Positions 25,568-39,322 of a stretch of DNA of 64,000 nucleotides are shown here, piece after piece. Every line of letters begins with the position of its first letter. Position 1 is the first letter of the stretch. Position numbers and translations under genes: made by a program. Source of the DNA: CADEDH01 sp965263455 (lineage in GTDB: Bacteria > Actinomycetota > Acidimicrobiia > Acidimicrobiales > SZUA-35). The stretch covers positions 62,001 to 126,000 of the forward strand of contig CBDHHN010000004.1 in NCBI GenBank assembly GCA_965263455.1, read 5' to 3'. The notes under the pieces are model-generated. The model worked only from the letters and a program-made list of their open reading frames with translations. It did not search any database and was not told where the DNA came from.

Positions 25568-25989
25568 CCGACGCCGTGGTCATCGTGCTGTCGATCGTGG
25601 GTACCGCGTTCCTGGTCGTCAGCTCGATCGGGGTACTCCGCCTGCCCGACGTCTTCACCCGGATGCACGCTGCCGGCAAGGCGGCCACCATCGGCGTGGG
25701 CTGCCTCCTGGTGGCGTCGGGTGTGCTGTTCAGGACGCCCAGTTCGTGGCTCCACCCCCTCATCGCCCTGGTGCTGTTCTTCATCACCGCCCCCATCGCC
25801 ACCACGGCGCTCTCCCGGGCCGCCTACGACGTGCTGGTGCGTCGTAGGCCCGACCGCGTCCTGACCGAGATGCCCGAGCCGACCGGGCGTCGCCGGGGCC
25901 CCCGGGCGGCCAAGGACTGGGCTCGGCCCGAGATCATCCTCCTCCACGACGAACTCAACCCCGACCGCCGTCCGACCGACGGCCCGTGA
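25564..25989 (+). CDS. mrpG: Na+/H+ antiporter subunit G
   Basis: 141 residues from GTG 25564. SSIGVLRLPDVFTRMHAAGKAATIGV is the MrpG pattern (seen across 25640-25715), followed by two more helices and ITAPIATTALSRAAY. The charged C-terminal ~45 residues extend beyond the usual length. Last gene of the operon. Confidence 0.92.
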   Translation: MTDAVVIVLSIVGTAFLVVSSIGVLRLPDVFTRMHAAGKAATIGVGCLLVASGVLFRTPSSWLHPLIALVLFFITAPIATTALSRAAYDVLVRRRPDRVLTEMPEPTGRRRGPRAAKDWARPEIILLHDELNPDRRPTDGP

Positions 25990-26019
25990 GCGGGCGGGCG
26001 GCGCCGGGAGGCCTCGGTG

Positions 26020-26025
26020 TAGCGT
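26020..26025 (+). promoter_or_regulatory. Putative -10 element (TAGCGT), leaderless start
   Basis: TAGCGT ends six bases before ATG 26032, in the 42-base gap after mrpG. It separates the next gene pair from the mrp operon. Confidence 0.5.
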
Positions 26026-26031
26026 GAGGCG

Positions 26032-26601
26032 ATGGCCCGCAAACCTGCCAAACCGTCCTACCTCGGACTGCTCAACGCCATCGCCGTTGGCGAGGCGGCG
26101 GCCGAGCCGTTGTTCGCCGCCTGGGCCGATCGGGCCCGCGATGAGCAACTGGCCGACACCCTTCGACTGGTGGCGTTGCGGGAGGGCGAGCACGCCAAGG
26201 CGTTCGCCAAGCGGATGTACGAGCTGGGCTTCGAGGTCCGCCAACCGACCCGACCCGGGCCCGACCCGGAGCTGATGGCGGTCGTCGAGTCGCGACGGTC
26301 GGACCTGAAGAAGTTCGAGGCCCTGGGCTTCGAGCGGGAACCGACCGACGGCGACGTGTTCGACGGTATGTTCGCCGATCGCACCATCGACCCCCAGACC
26401 GGGGCCCTCCTCGGCCGCTACATCGCCGAGGAACGCGACACGGTGCGGCGGCTGGCCGCCGAGTACCGGCGGTTGGGTCGGGTGCAGGCCAAGGAGGCCA
26501 AGGCCCGCCAGGCCCGCAAGGCCCGCAAGGCGGACCAGACCGCAGCCGACGAGGCGGCGGCCGATGCGATCGACACGGTGTCCTCGGCCGACCCGGCCTG
26601 A
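26032..26601 (+). CDS. Ferritin-like / rubrerythrin-like domain protein
   Basis: 189 residues, all-helical. GEAAAEPLFAAWAD near the N-terminus and VALREGEHAKAFAKRMYELG (ExxH) are the paired helices of the ferritin-like di-iron fold; a later GRYIAEERDTVRRL helix could supply another Glu. A Lys/Ala-rich tail follows. No rubredoxin domain. Possible role in oxidative stress or membrane lipid chemistry; uncertain. Stop is directly adjacent to the next ATG. Confidence 0.7.
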   Translation: MARKPAKPSYLGLLNAIAVGEAAAEPLFAAWADRARDEQLADTLRLVALREGEHAKAFAKRMYELGFEVRQPTRPGPDPELMAVVESRRSDLKKFEALGFEREPTDGDVFDGMFADRTIDPQTGALLGRYIAEERDTVRRLAAEYRRLGRVQAKEAKARQARKARKADQTAADEAAADAIDTVSSADPA

Positions 26602-27048
26602 ATGGCGGCTCCGACCCGTCGGTGGCTGATCGACGGGAACAACGTCATGGGTTCACGGGCCGACGGCTGGTGGAACGACCGGCCCAGGGCCATGGCCCGC
26701 CTGGCCCAGCAGGTGGCCACGTGGGCGGTCGGCCATGACGACGAGATCGTGCTGGTCTTCGACGGGGCCGAGCAGCCGGAGGTGGCGCTACTGGCCGGGG
26801 GCAACCTGGCCATCCGCTTCGCTCCCCGGCGAGGTCGCGACGCGGCCGACGATCTGGTGGTCACGCTGGCCGCCGACCGGGCCCAGGGGGCACCGCCCGA
26901 CGTGGTCGTGACCGCCGACCGGGGGCTGGTGGCCCGCCTGCCCGAGGGCTGTGCGGTGCTCGGACCTCGCCGGTTCCTCGACGGCCTCGGATCCGGGCCC
27001 GATCCCGGACCCGCACGCGGTCCCGGCCGCTCCCGCCGTCGGGGCTGA
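26602..27048 (+). CDS. NYN-domain (YacP/Rae1-like) RNase
   Basis: 148 residues. WLIDGNNVMGSRADGWW is the first acidic motif of the NYN/PIN-like fold; RRGRDAADDLVV and VVTADRGLVARL supply the other acidic residues. Length and motifs match the YacP-like group of endoribonucleases. ATG follows the previous stop without a gap. Cytosolic RNA cleavage is expected, but the target is unknown. Confidence 0.8.
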   Translation: MAAPTRRWLIDGNNVMGSRADGWWNDRPRAMARLAQQVATWAVGHDDEIVLVFDGAEQPEVALLAGGNLAIRFAPRRGRDAADDLVVTLAADRAQGAPPDVVVTADRGLVARLPEGCAVLGPRRFLDGLGSGPDPGPARGPGRSRRRG

Positions 27049-27052
27049 CCGG

Positions 27053-27074
27053 CCGCCCGCCACCGGGCGGGCGG
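27053..27074. terminator. GC hairpin between convergent genes
   Basis: CCGCCCGC, loop CACCGG, GCGGGCGG: a perfect 8-bp stem just after the plus-strand RNase gene and before the minus-strand giant gene ends. There is no T-run, so it is a terminator-like hairpin that could act in either direction. Confidence 0.5.
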
Positions 27075-27104
27075 GGCCGCCCCGGTACTGGCCGGGTCCC
27101 GGCG

Positions 27105-30100
27105 TCAGTTGCGATCGAGGGGGCCCAGCTCGACGGTGGGTTCGGGGGTGACGAGCTTGCGGACGTCGACGTCGTCGACGTACCAGGCCTCGCCCGACGG
27201 GAGTTCACCGACCCGGAGACCGACCGAGCCCGACGCCGGCTCACCGGCCTGCCCGGTCCAGGCCAGCACCTCGGTTCCGTCGACGACGAGCCGGGACGAG
27301 CCGAGCTGGTCGGTCCACACCTCCACCTGGACCCAGGTCCCGGCAGCCGGTGCGCCGGCGGCGGTGGCCCCGACCGAGGTCGACCCGGCCGACCGGCGCC
27401 GCAGCTGCCAACCCGTCCCGCCCACGGCCGCCGCCTCGTGTTGCTCCGAGACCACGGCCGAGGCGCGGTTGCCGGAGGCCAGGTCGACCACGGCGGGGTC
27501 GCTGACCCACCACCACGATCGGAACACGAGGCCGGGCTCGTCCAGGCCCGACGCCACAGCCCAGGCGGCGGCACCGCTGATGTCGTCGGGGGCGGCCAGG
27601 GCCGTGGCCCCCGACCTGGCCTGGGTTCCGTCGGCCGTCCACGGACCCGGTAGCGACGTCTGCTCGTCCCCCAGGGTCACGTGGGCCGAGGGGTCGGCCA
27701 GGTTGCGGTGCTGGGCCGTGGCCCTGGCCCCGACCGGCGGTGCGTGGTCGATACGGACGGTGTCGATCCGGCCGTCGAACGGGCGGCTTCCGTCGTCGCG
27801 GGCACCGATGGCGGCCCGGGTCAGCGGAGCGGTGGCCAGGGTGCCGGAGGCCGCGGCCCGGTCGACCTCGACCCCGTCGACGTGGAGCACGGCATCGGAG
27901 CCGTCCCAGGACAGGTGGATCTGGTGCCACGTTCCGACCGAGACGGTGCCACCCCGCACCTCGACCGTTGCGCCCCCGACCCCGACGGTGCCGACGGCTT
28001 CGGCCGTGGTGCCGTCCACTCCCAGTTCGTAGACCGGGGTCCCGGCCCCGGTCCGCTTGGACACCACCTGGTGGTCGCCGGTCAGGGTGTCGGGGCGGAT
28101 GGAGGCGGCGACCCCGAGGGTCCCGTCGGTCACGTCGAGGCCCGGTCCCACCAGTCGAGCGTCGGTGGCCAGGTCGAAGGCGTCGCCGGCCGGTCCCCCG
28201 GCTCCGGTGCCGACGCCGAGACCGGTGGTCTCGTTCAGGTCCGAACGCCGGCCGGAGGCGTCGAGGACGGGGGCGACCGCCGTGGCCGTGGCCGAGAACT
28301 CCGAGGTCACGCCGTAGGTGCCCGAGCCCAGGTCCTCGGTGGCGGTGAGGGCCACGCGGTCGCCGAGCGCACCTCGGTAGCCGAGGGTGAACGTTTCGGC
28401 CCCCGCTCCCCCGTGATCCACCGAGACCGCGCCCTGGAAGACCTCGCCTTCACCGTGACCGGAGGGATCCACCCCCGACGGGTTGGTGAAGGCCTCCACC
28501 CGGTAGGTTCCGGCCGGCACGTCGAGGGTGAAGGTGACGACCACGACATCGCCGACGCGGGTGAGCCCGGCGATCTCGGGGGTGTTGAGCCGGTCGTTGG
28601 GACCGGTGTCGGCGTCGCCCACGTCGTTGGCGGTGACACCGTCGTCGGCCAGGTCGATGCCGAGGCCGCCGTTGGCCACGATGGTGTTGCCGAGCACCGC
28701 CGACCGGGCGTCGCTGCTGGTGAGGGTCACGCCGTCGCCCCCGTTGTGGCTCAGGGTGTTCCCGTCCCCGGCACCGGTGCCTCCGATCAGGGTTCCGACG
28801 GCGGGCCGGGTCGAGCGGATGCCGTGGTCGCCGTTGCCCATGGGGGTGGTGCCGTCGGCCCCGACACCGACCAGGTTGCCGGTGATGACCGTCGACACCG
28901 CGCCGTCGAGGAAGATCCCGTCGTCAGGGTTGCCCGACACGACGTTGTCGGCGACGGTGGCGTTCTGGCCGTAGAGGGCCATGCCGTCGTCGCCGTTGGC
29001 CGTGACCACCAGGCCGGTCGGGTCGGTGCCGACTCGATTGCCCCGGATGACGGTGTCGTCGCCCCGGTCCTGGAGCCCGTCTCCGCCGTTGGCCGAGAGC
29101 ACGTTGCCCTCGGCCGCGTTCGATCCACCGAGGACCGTTGACGAGGCCCCCGCGCTGACCAGGAGGCCTTCGTCCAGGTTGCCGTCGGCCGCTCCGGTCA
29201 CGTCGAGCCCGATCCACGAGCCGACGACGGAACTTCGCTCCCCGCCCGAGATGACGATCCCGTCGTCGGGGAAGGCGTGCACGGCCAGGTTCTGCACCCG
29301 GGAGAACCCTCCGGCCAGGACGAGGCCATCGCCGGTGCCGGCCCCCGAACCGTCGATCCCGACGACGGGGTCGTCGGTCCATCCCGGCTGGGATGTTCCG
29401 TCGATGTCGGCCGGGTTGGCGATCACGGGCAGGGGCGACGCGGGGCTGATGGTCCAGGTCCCGGCGCTGTGACCGGGTTCGGTGGTGGGGAAGGCGAAGT
29501 CGATGAACGTCCAGGCCACGCCGGCGTTGAGTTCCTCGATGACGGCCCGCAGGGTGCACGCGGTCGAACCGGCCGAGTTCACGCCTCCCGTGTCGCACAC
29601 GCCGTCGCCCGGGGTCTGGTCGCCGGCGTCGCCGGTGGCGTTGACCACCACGGTCACGACGGGAATCCGGGCGGCCGAGAACTCCGAGGTCGGGCCGTAG
29701 GCGCCACCGCCGAGGTCCTCGGTCGCGGTCAGGGTGATGACGTCGCCGGTGGTCCCGGTGTAGTCGAGGCTGAACGAGGTCGAGCCCGAACCCGGGTGGA
29801 CGACGGTGGCCGCACCGGCGAAGACCTCGCCCTCGCCGAAGAGGCTCGGGTCAGGCCCCGAGGGGTTGGTGAAGGCCTCGATGCGGTAGGTGCCGGCCGG
29901 GACGTCGAGGTCGAAGTCGACGGTCACCGTGCCCCCGGCCACCGAGGTGGCGGTGATCACCGGGGCGTTGAGCAGGTCGTTGGGGCCGCTGTCGCCGTCG
30001 CCGGCGTCGTTGGGCGTCGGGCCGTCGTCCAACAGGTCGATGCCGAGGCCGAGGTTGCTGTGGATGGTGTTGCCCAGCACGGTGGCCCGGGCCGACGCCC

Positions 30101-33100
30101 CCTCGACCCGGACGCCGTCGCCGGAGGCGTTGACGATGGTGTTGGCGTCGGCTGGATCGGTCCCCCCGACCCGGATCGGACCGGCCCCCGTCACCCGGAC
30201 CGGGACGTCGACCCGGGCCACGCTGTCGTCGAGGCCGAGGCCGAAGGTGTTGCCGGTGACGGTGACCGCTCCGGACGAGGCGTGGACGACGCCTCCGCTG
30301 CCGCCGTGGCCGAACCGGTTGTCGGCGATGGCGATCACGCCGGCCGAGTTGTCGACGACGAGCATGTCGTCGGCCCACGACGACGACGTGATCCCGTCGG
30401 GCAGGAACCCGAACCAGTTCCCCTGGATGGTGGTGTTGGTCACCGTCCCGTTGACCAGGAGGCCCCCGCCGGTCCCGCCGCCGCCGAACAGGTTGCGGTC
30501 GGCGGTGGCCGAGCCGCCGATGAAGACGCCGTCGGCCGAGCCCTCGATGACCAGGTCGTTGGTTCCGTTGGCGGCAGCCGTGCCGTCGAGGGCGATGCCG
30601 AACCAGTTGCCGACGACGGTGACGGCAGAGTTGGTGGTGCTCGCACCCCGGCTGCTCCAGCCGGTCAGGGCCAGGCCGCGGACCACGGTGCCGTCGGCGT
30701 CGGCTGTGATCCCGGTGACGCCGGCCCCGGCCGACGTGCCGTCGAGTTGGACCAGCGGATCCTGGGTCCAGCCGGTCTGGGTGCTGGCGTCGACGGTGAC
30801 GGCGCCGGTGATGGCGGGGAGGGCGCTCGAGGGCTGGATGAGCCAGGTGCCGCTGCTGTGGTTGGGGTCGCTGGTCGACAGGTCGAACCGAACGGTGGTG
30901 AGCCGGGCGGTGGCGTTGGTCTCGGCCAGCGCCGCCCGCAGCGTGCATTCCGGCCCGCCGAGGGCGTTGGTGCCCCCGGTGTGACAGGTCCCGTCGCCGG
31001 GATCGAGGTCGGCGCCGTCGCCGGTGCTGTTGACCACGACGGTGTCGACGGCGTTGTAGGCGTCGGACACCTCGGTGGGCGACAGGGCTCGGCCGTGGAG
31101 GCTGATCTCGTCCAGGCGTCCGTCGTAGTCGGACCAGGATGCGCCGGATACGGCCCCGAGGCGCAGATCGACGGCGAGCGCGACCGATGTGGCGCCGTTG
31201 GGACCCGTGGCCACCTCGTTCCCGTCGATGTACAGCCGCAGGGTGGCTCCGTCGATCACGCCCACGACGTGGTGCCACGCCCCGTCGGTCAGCTCCGGCC
31301 CGGCGTAGTGGACCGCCCAGTTGGTCGAGGCCTCGTAGAGCTGGAAGCTGAGCGTGGGCGTGCCGCCGTCGTCCCAGATGAGCAACTCGTACCCGTTGCT
31401 CCAGTCGTGCTTGAAGGCCAGTGTCCGCCACGTACTGGCCGGCGGCGCTTCGGTGTTGGCGAACCACAGCTCCAGGCTGAAGTCGCCGGCCCCGGGGTCG
31501 AGCGAACCGTCGCTCTGGTGGGGGATGGTGATCCGCTCCTCGGCCCCACCCCCGAAGTCGAGGGCGGTGCCGGAGACGCCGGCGGTGTAGGTGGCGCCGG
31601 TGATGGTGCCGTCGACGCCCCGGCCGGAGCTGTCGAGGGCGGTGGTGCCGGAGCCCTCGTCCAGCCGCCACCGGCCGGCGGGGGCTCCGACCAGGACCGG
31701 GGCCGAGAATTCGGAGGTGGCCCCGAAGGTCTCGGCTCCCGCGACCTCGGTGGCGGTGAGGGTGAGCTGGTCACCGTTGGACCCGGGCACGGTCACCGTG
31801 TAGGAGCGGCTGCCATCGCCGGGATGGGACACCACCGCCGACCCGACGTGCTGTTCGCCCTCACCTCGGCCGCTGGGATCGGTGCCTCCGGGGTTGGCGT
31901 AGGCGTCGATGCGGTAGCTGCCGGCCGGGACGTCGAGGGCGAGGGTCACGGTGAGCTGGCCCGGGCTGGTCTCGGTGGCAGCCGACGGTTCCGGGCTGTT
32001 GAGCAGGCCGTTGGGGCCGGCGTCGGCATCACCGGCGTCGTTGGCGGTGACACCGTCGTCGGCCAGGTCGATACCGAGGCCGGTGTTGGCGGCGATGTGG
32101 TTGCCCACGATGGCGGCCATGGCGTTGGACCCGCCGCTGTCGACCACCACCCCGACCCCGGCTCCCGTGATGCGGTTGGCCGCCCCGGGCGACGTTCCGC
32201 CGATGGTGGCGGTCGCCCCGTCGGCCACTCGGATGCCGTGGTCGGGCCCGGTGGCGGCGGTGGCGCCCCCGGTCCGATAGCCGAGATCGTTGCCCTCGAC
32301 CACGGCCCCGGTCGCCCCGGTGCCGGTGATGAGCACGTGCTCGGCCGTGTGGGCCCCGAACAGGTTCCGGTCGCCGGCCGCCGCGCCGCCGACGACCACC
32401 CCGGGGGCCGTCCCCGTGATCGTCACCCCGACCCGGTTGGCCCCGTCGGCGGTCCCGGCCGCCGTGGACCCCAGGTGATTGCCGACGATGCGATGACCAC
32501 CGCTGCCGGAGACGTGCAGGGCCGAGGCCGAGGCGCCGGTGAACCCGGTGAAGGCGAGCCCCCGGATCTCGGAGCCGTCGGCCCCGGTGGCCAGGGCCAG
32601 GCCGTGGTCGGTGGCCCCCAGCGACGAGCCCGACACCTCGACGGCCAGGGTTCCGCCAAAGGCTCCGGGGGCGGCGACCGTCGCCACCGCAGCCCCGGCC
32701 TGGGTGGTCCCGTCGATGGTGACCGGGTCGGTCACGGTGGGGAGGGCGGTGGCCGGGGTGATGGTCCACGTGCCGCCGCTGTGACCGCTGTCGGCGGTCG
32801 GGATGTCGAAGGTGACCACGGCGGTCCCCGGCCGGGCGTTGGCCTCCTCGAGGGCGGCCCGGAGCGTGCACTCGTCGTCGGCGGCGGCGTTGGTGCCCCC
32901 GGTGTCGCACAAGCCGTCGCCCGGGGTCTGGTCACCGGCGTCGCCGGTGGCGTTGACCGCGAGATCATCGGTGACGGTCACCTGCATCTGGGGCAGGAAG
33001 GCGAGGCCCATGGGACCGGCTGGGAGCGATTCGGTCACGGGCGTGTCGAGGTAGGCCCCGGTCGATCGGTCGAAGCGCATGATGTCCTCACCCCAGTAGT

Positions 33101-34451
33101 TGCTGACCCAGAGGTGGCCGTCGGGCCCGAAGGCCAGGCTGTGGGGATTGTCGAGGCCGGACGAGACGAAGGTGCTCAGGCGGGTCCCCGTCGACGGATC
33201 GTAGACCTCGACCGTTTCGTCGCCGTACATGGCGACGTAGAGGTTGCCGTCGGGCCCGATGGCCATGCCGGTCGGGCGGGCGCCGAACGACGTGTTGACA
33301 AGGACACCGAGATCGGCCCCGGTGGTGGCGTCGAACCGGTGGATGCTGTCGTTGACGTGGTCGGAGACCAGCATCGAGCCGTCGTCGGTGAACAGGACGG
33401 CCTTGGGATCGTCGACCGCGTCCTCGGGCAGGAAGTCGCCCAGAACGGCGCCGGTGCCGGCATCGATCTGGATGACGGTGGCGCCCTCGTCGCCGTCGCC
33501 GGCCACGTAGAGGTTCCCGTCGGGGCCGAAGGCCAGACCGCGGGGGCGTCGGAAGCTGGTGAAGTCGGGGGCGGCGAAGGTACCCACGACTGAGTTGTCC
33601 GTCGGGTCGTATCGGACGATGTTGCGGGAGGAGAACCCGCTGGCGTAGATCAGCCCGTCGGGGGCGATGGCGATGCCGTAGGCGCTACTCAGGTCCGAGT
33701 TCGGGAAGTCGGTGATCTTGGCCCCGCCGTCGGCGTCGAAACGCGACACCTTGTCCGGGTTGTCGTAGAACGCCACGACCAGATCGGACTCCGACCAGGA
33801 GCCGTCCTCGTTGGTCACGTGCACCATGACGCCCCGGGTCAGCCCGTCCCCGGCGTAGGTGTGGGTCAGGGTCCCCGGGTCGCCGCTCCCGGTGGTGATG
33901 GCGCCGTCACCCCAGCTGACGACCCAGGCCGAGACCGTGTCGTCGCCGGGGTCGTCGATGGCCACGTCGAGGGCGTAGGGAACCCCGGCTGCGGCCGCTC
34001 CCGGCCCGGTGAGGGTGACGGTGGGGGCGGTGTCGGACACGGTGACCGTGGTGGCGGCGACGTCGGTGGAGGTCCCGTCGTCGACCTGGACGGCGATGTT
34101 GTACACGCCGTCGTCGTCGATGCCGGCTGCGGCCAGGGTGGCCCACGCCGCCGGGACCTGCTCGCCGACCGCATCGTCGTACTGGCCGTCGTTGTCCAGA
34201 TCCCACCGGTAGGTGAGGGTGTCGCCCTCGGGGTCGCTGGTGGCGGCCGCGGTCAGGGTGACGTCACCACCCTCGGCCAGGCTGTAGGGCCCGCCGGCGT
34301 CGGCCGAGGGAGCGGCACCCGAGGCCCCGGCCGGCGCCGCCGCCCAGGCGGCCACCACGACGGCCACGGCCAGAACGGCGAGGGCGACGGCCACGGGGGC
34401 CGCGACCGATCCGACGGCGCTCAGCGTCGGTCGAGGGAGCGGTCCCGTCAT
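27105..34451 (-). CDS. Giant secreted surface protein with PKD, propeller, CSLREA/beta-helix and LamG modules
   Basis: 2448 residues from ATG 34451, chosen because it starts a signal peptide (hydrophobic run about 17-40 ending AGASG). Approximate order: PKD-like domains (48-220); NHL/SMP-30-like propeller repeats (225-480, each with FGPDGNLYVA-type strands); CSLREA domain (490-545); beta-helix (550-800); LamG (925-1120); CSLREA (1135-1190); beta-helix; CSLREA (1597-1645); beta-helix to ~2050; a LamG-like domain (2057-2250) and a further jelly-roll (2250-2448). Each CSLREA module has DxxDQTPGDGxCDTGG and ends ECTLRAALEEANA or close, and each beta-helix ends with GLGIDLxDDG and then PAGxYRxxAxxNP. 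No LPXTG or C-terminal helix, so surface attachment is unclear. Likely adhesin or matrix protein, 31 bases after the TasA-like gene. Confidence 0.85.
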   Translation of the reverse strand: MTGPLPRPTLSAVGSVAAPVAVALAVLAVAVVVAAWAAAPAGASGAAPSADAGGPYSLAEGGDVTLTAAATSDPEGDTLTYRWDLDNDGQYDDAVGEQVPAAWATLAAAGIDDDGVYNIAVQVDDGTSTDVAATTVTVSDTAPTVTLTGPGAAAAGVPYALDVAIDDPGDDTVSAWVVSWGDGAITTGSGDPGTLTHTYAGDGLTRGVMVHVTNEDGSWSESDLVVAFYDNPDKVSRFDADGGAKITDFPNSDLSSAYGIAIAPDGLIYASGFSSRNIVRYDPTDNSVVGTFAAPDFTSFRRPRGLAFGPDGNLYVAGDGDEGATVIQIDAGTGAVLGDFLPEDAVDDPKAVLFTDDGSMLVSDHVNDSIHRFDATTGADLGVLVNTSFGARPTGMAIGPDGNLYVAMYGDETVEVYDPSTGTRLSTFVSSGLDNPHSLAFGPDGHLWVSNYWGEDIMRFDRSTGAYLDTPVTESLPAGPMGLAFLPQMQVTVTDDLAVNATGDAGDQTPGDGLCDTGGTNAAADDECTLRAALEEANARPGTAVVTFDIPTADSGHSGGTWTITPATALPTVTDPVTIDGTTQAGAAVATVAAPGAFGGTLAVEVSGSSLGATDHGLALATGADGSEIRGLAFTGFTGASASALHVSGSGGHRIVGNHLGSTAAGTADGANRVGVTITGTAPGVVVGGAAAGDRNLFGAHTAEHVLITGTGATGAVVEGNDLGYRTGGATAATGPDHGIRVADGATATIGGTSPGAANRITGAGVGVVVDSGGSNAMAAIVGNHIAANTGLGIDLADDGVTANDAGDADAGPNGLLNSPEPSAATETSPGQLTVTLALDVPAGSYRIDAYANPGGTDPSGRGEGEQHVGSAVVSHPGDGSRSYTVTVPGSNGDQLTLTATEVAGAETFGATSEFSAPVLVGAPAGRWRLDEGSGTTALDSSGRGVDGTITGATYTAGVSGTALDFGGGAEERITIPHQSDGSLDPGAGDFSLELWFANTEAPPASTWRTLAFKHDWSNGYELLIWDDGGTPTLSFQLYEASTNWAVHYAGPELTDGAWHHVVGVIDGATLRLYIDGNEVATGPNGATSVALAVDLRLGAVSGASWSDYDGRLDEISLHGRALSPTEVSDAYNAVDTVVVNSTGDGADLDPGDGTCHTGGTNALGGPECTLRAALAETNATARLTTVRFDLSTSDPNHSSGTWLIQPSSALPAITGAVTVDASTQTGWTQDPLVQLDGTSAGAGVTGITADADGTVVRGLALTGWSSRGASTTNSAVTVVGNWFGIALDGTAAANGTNDLVIEGSADGVFIGGSATADRNLFGGGGTGGGLLVNGTVTNTTIQGNWFGFLPDGITSSSWADDMLVVDNSAGVIAIADNRFGHGGSGGVVHASSGAVTVTGNTFGLGLDDSVARVDVPVRVTGAGPIRVGGTDPADANTIVNASGDGVRVEGASARATVLGNTIHSNLGLGIDLLDDGPTPNDAGDGDSGPNDLLNAPVITATSVAGGTVTVDFDLDVPAGTYRIEAFTNPSGPDPSLFGEGEVFAGAATVVHPGSGSTSFSLDYTGTTGDVITLTATEDLGGGAYGPTSEFSAARIPVVTVVVNATGDAGDQTPGDGVCDTGGVNSAGSTACTLRAVIEELNAGVAWTFIDFAFPTTEPGHSAGTWTISPASPLPVIANPADIDGTSQPGWTDDPVVGIDGSGAGTGDGLVLAGGFSRVQNLAVHAFPDDGIVISGGERSSVVGSWIGLDVTGAADGNLDEGLLVSAGASSTVLGGSNAAEGNVLSANGGDGLQDRGDDTVIRGNRVGTDPTGLVVTANGDDGMALYGQNATVADNVVSGNPDDGIFLDGAVSTVITGNLVGVGADGTTPMGNGDHGIRSTRPAVGTLIGGTGAGDGNTLSHNGGDGVTLTSSDARSAVLGNTIVANGGLGIDLADDGVTANDVGDADTGPNDRLNTPEIAGLTRVGDVVVVTFTLDVPAGTYRVEAFTNPSGVDPSGHGEGEVFQGAVSVDHGGAGAETFTLGYRGALGDRVALTATEDLGSGTYGVTSEFSATATAVAPVLDASGRRSDLNETTGLGVGTGAGGPAGDAFDLATDARLVGPGLDVTDGTLGVAASIRPDTLTGDHQVVSKRTGAGTPVYELGVDGTTAEAVGTVGVGGATVEVRGGTVSVGTWHQIHLSWDGSDAVLHVDGVEVDRAAASGTLATAPLTRAAIGARDDGSRPFDGRIDTVRIDHAPPVGARATAQHRNLADPSAHVTLGDEQTSLPGPWTADGTQARSGATALAAPDDISGAAAWAVASGLDEPGLVFRSWWWVSDPAVVDLASGNRASAVVSEQHEAAAVGGTGWQLRRRSAGSTSVGATAAGAPAAGTWVQVEVWTDQLGSSRLVVDGTEVLAWTGQAGEPASGSVGLRVGELPSGEAWYVDDVDVRKLVTPEPTVELGPLDRN

Positions 34452-34482
34452 CGCCGTGGGCGGCCCTGCGCAGGTCCGCGGG

Positions 34483-35103
34483 CTACGGATTGTTGGTGGT
34501 CTGCTCGGCGTCGAAGGTGAAGGTCGCCGTCGACGACAGGCCCTGGACCGAGTTGGGGGCGGCCAGCGGCAGGGTGACGTTGACGCACAGGTCCTCGTCG
34601 GCCCCGGCGGCCAGGACCCGATCTCCGGCCTGGGAGCCCTGGGTGGCGTCACCGATCATCGCCGTCGTGGCCACCGTGCCCAGCACGCCGGTGTAGACCA
34701 CCGTGCCGTCGGTGGCCCAGTTGGCGTCGTCACAGGTGGTCACCCCGGACTTCACCGTCAGCACCATGGCGGCGGCCAGGGTGTCCTCGGTGGTGGTGGT
34801 GGTGGCCGAGTACCGCAACTCGAGCGAGCCGCTGTTGGCGATGTTGAGCGTGGCCGTCACCTGGTCGCCCGGTGCCATGTTCGAGGCGGTGACCACGGCC
34901 GAGGTCGGCGTGGCGGCGATGTCGATGGTGCCGGTGGAGAAGGCGTTGCCCGTGGTCGTGGCCTGATCGGTGAACAGGGCCAGCGACGAGATGGTGAACA
35001 CCCCGCCGGCCAGGGCCAGCACGGCCAGCGTGGCCAGCAGGCGAAGGCCGGCGCCGCCCCGGCGGCGCTCGTCCCGATCGTCGGACTCGGTTGCGGTCGT
35101 CAT
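34483..35103 (-). CDS. TasA/CalY (camelysin)-like secreted fibre protein with SipW-type signal peptide
   Basis: 206 residues from ATG 35103, with GGGGGAG about twelve bases upstream. RLLATLAVLALAGGVFTISSLALFTDQATTTGNAFSTGTI is the typical SipW-dependent signal and mature N-terminus (seen across residues ~21-60). ASNMAPGDQVTATLNIANSGSL is the conserved TasA/CalY strand pair. TasA homologues polymerise into biofilm fibres or act as surface proteins, and are cut by SipW rather than ordinary signal peptidase. Two Cys (TTCDD, DLCVN) may form a disulfide. It sits between the peptidase-adhesin gene and the giant surface protein. Confidence 0.88.
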   Translation of the reverse strand: MTTATESDDRDERRRGGAGLRLLATLAVLALAGGVFTISSLALFTDQATTTGNAFSTGTIDIAATPTSAVVTASNMAPGDQVTATLNIANSGSLELRYSATTTTTEDTLAAAMVLTVKSGVTTCDDANWATDGTVVYTGVLGTVATTAMIGDATQGSQAGDRVLAAGADEDLCVNVTLPLAAPNSVQGLSSTATFTFDAEQTTNNP

Positions 35104-35251
35104 TGGTCGGGACACTCCCCCGTCGTGATCACCCGGTCGGAAGGTCCTCCGTAGGGATCCTCTCCGATTCACCCGCTCCGTCGGCCGCCCCCGCCGGTTC
35201 TGGAGGAGTTGGCCGAGATCGGGCATCGTGGTCGCCGTCGCCGGCGGCCGA

Positions 35252-39318
<4,067 letters not shown>

Positions 39319-39322
<4 letters not shown>

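Noticed and set aside
29277..33593. A 1438-codon open frame antisense to the giant surface protein gene
   Set aside because: It is a shadow in GC-rich DNA: no start signal, Gly/Val/Asp-rich composition, and the minus-strand frame has clear domains and a signal peptide.
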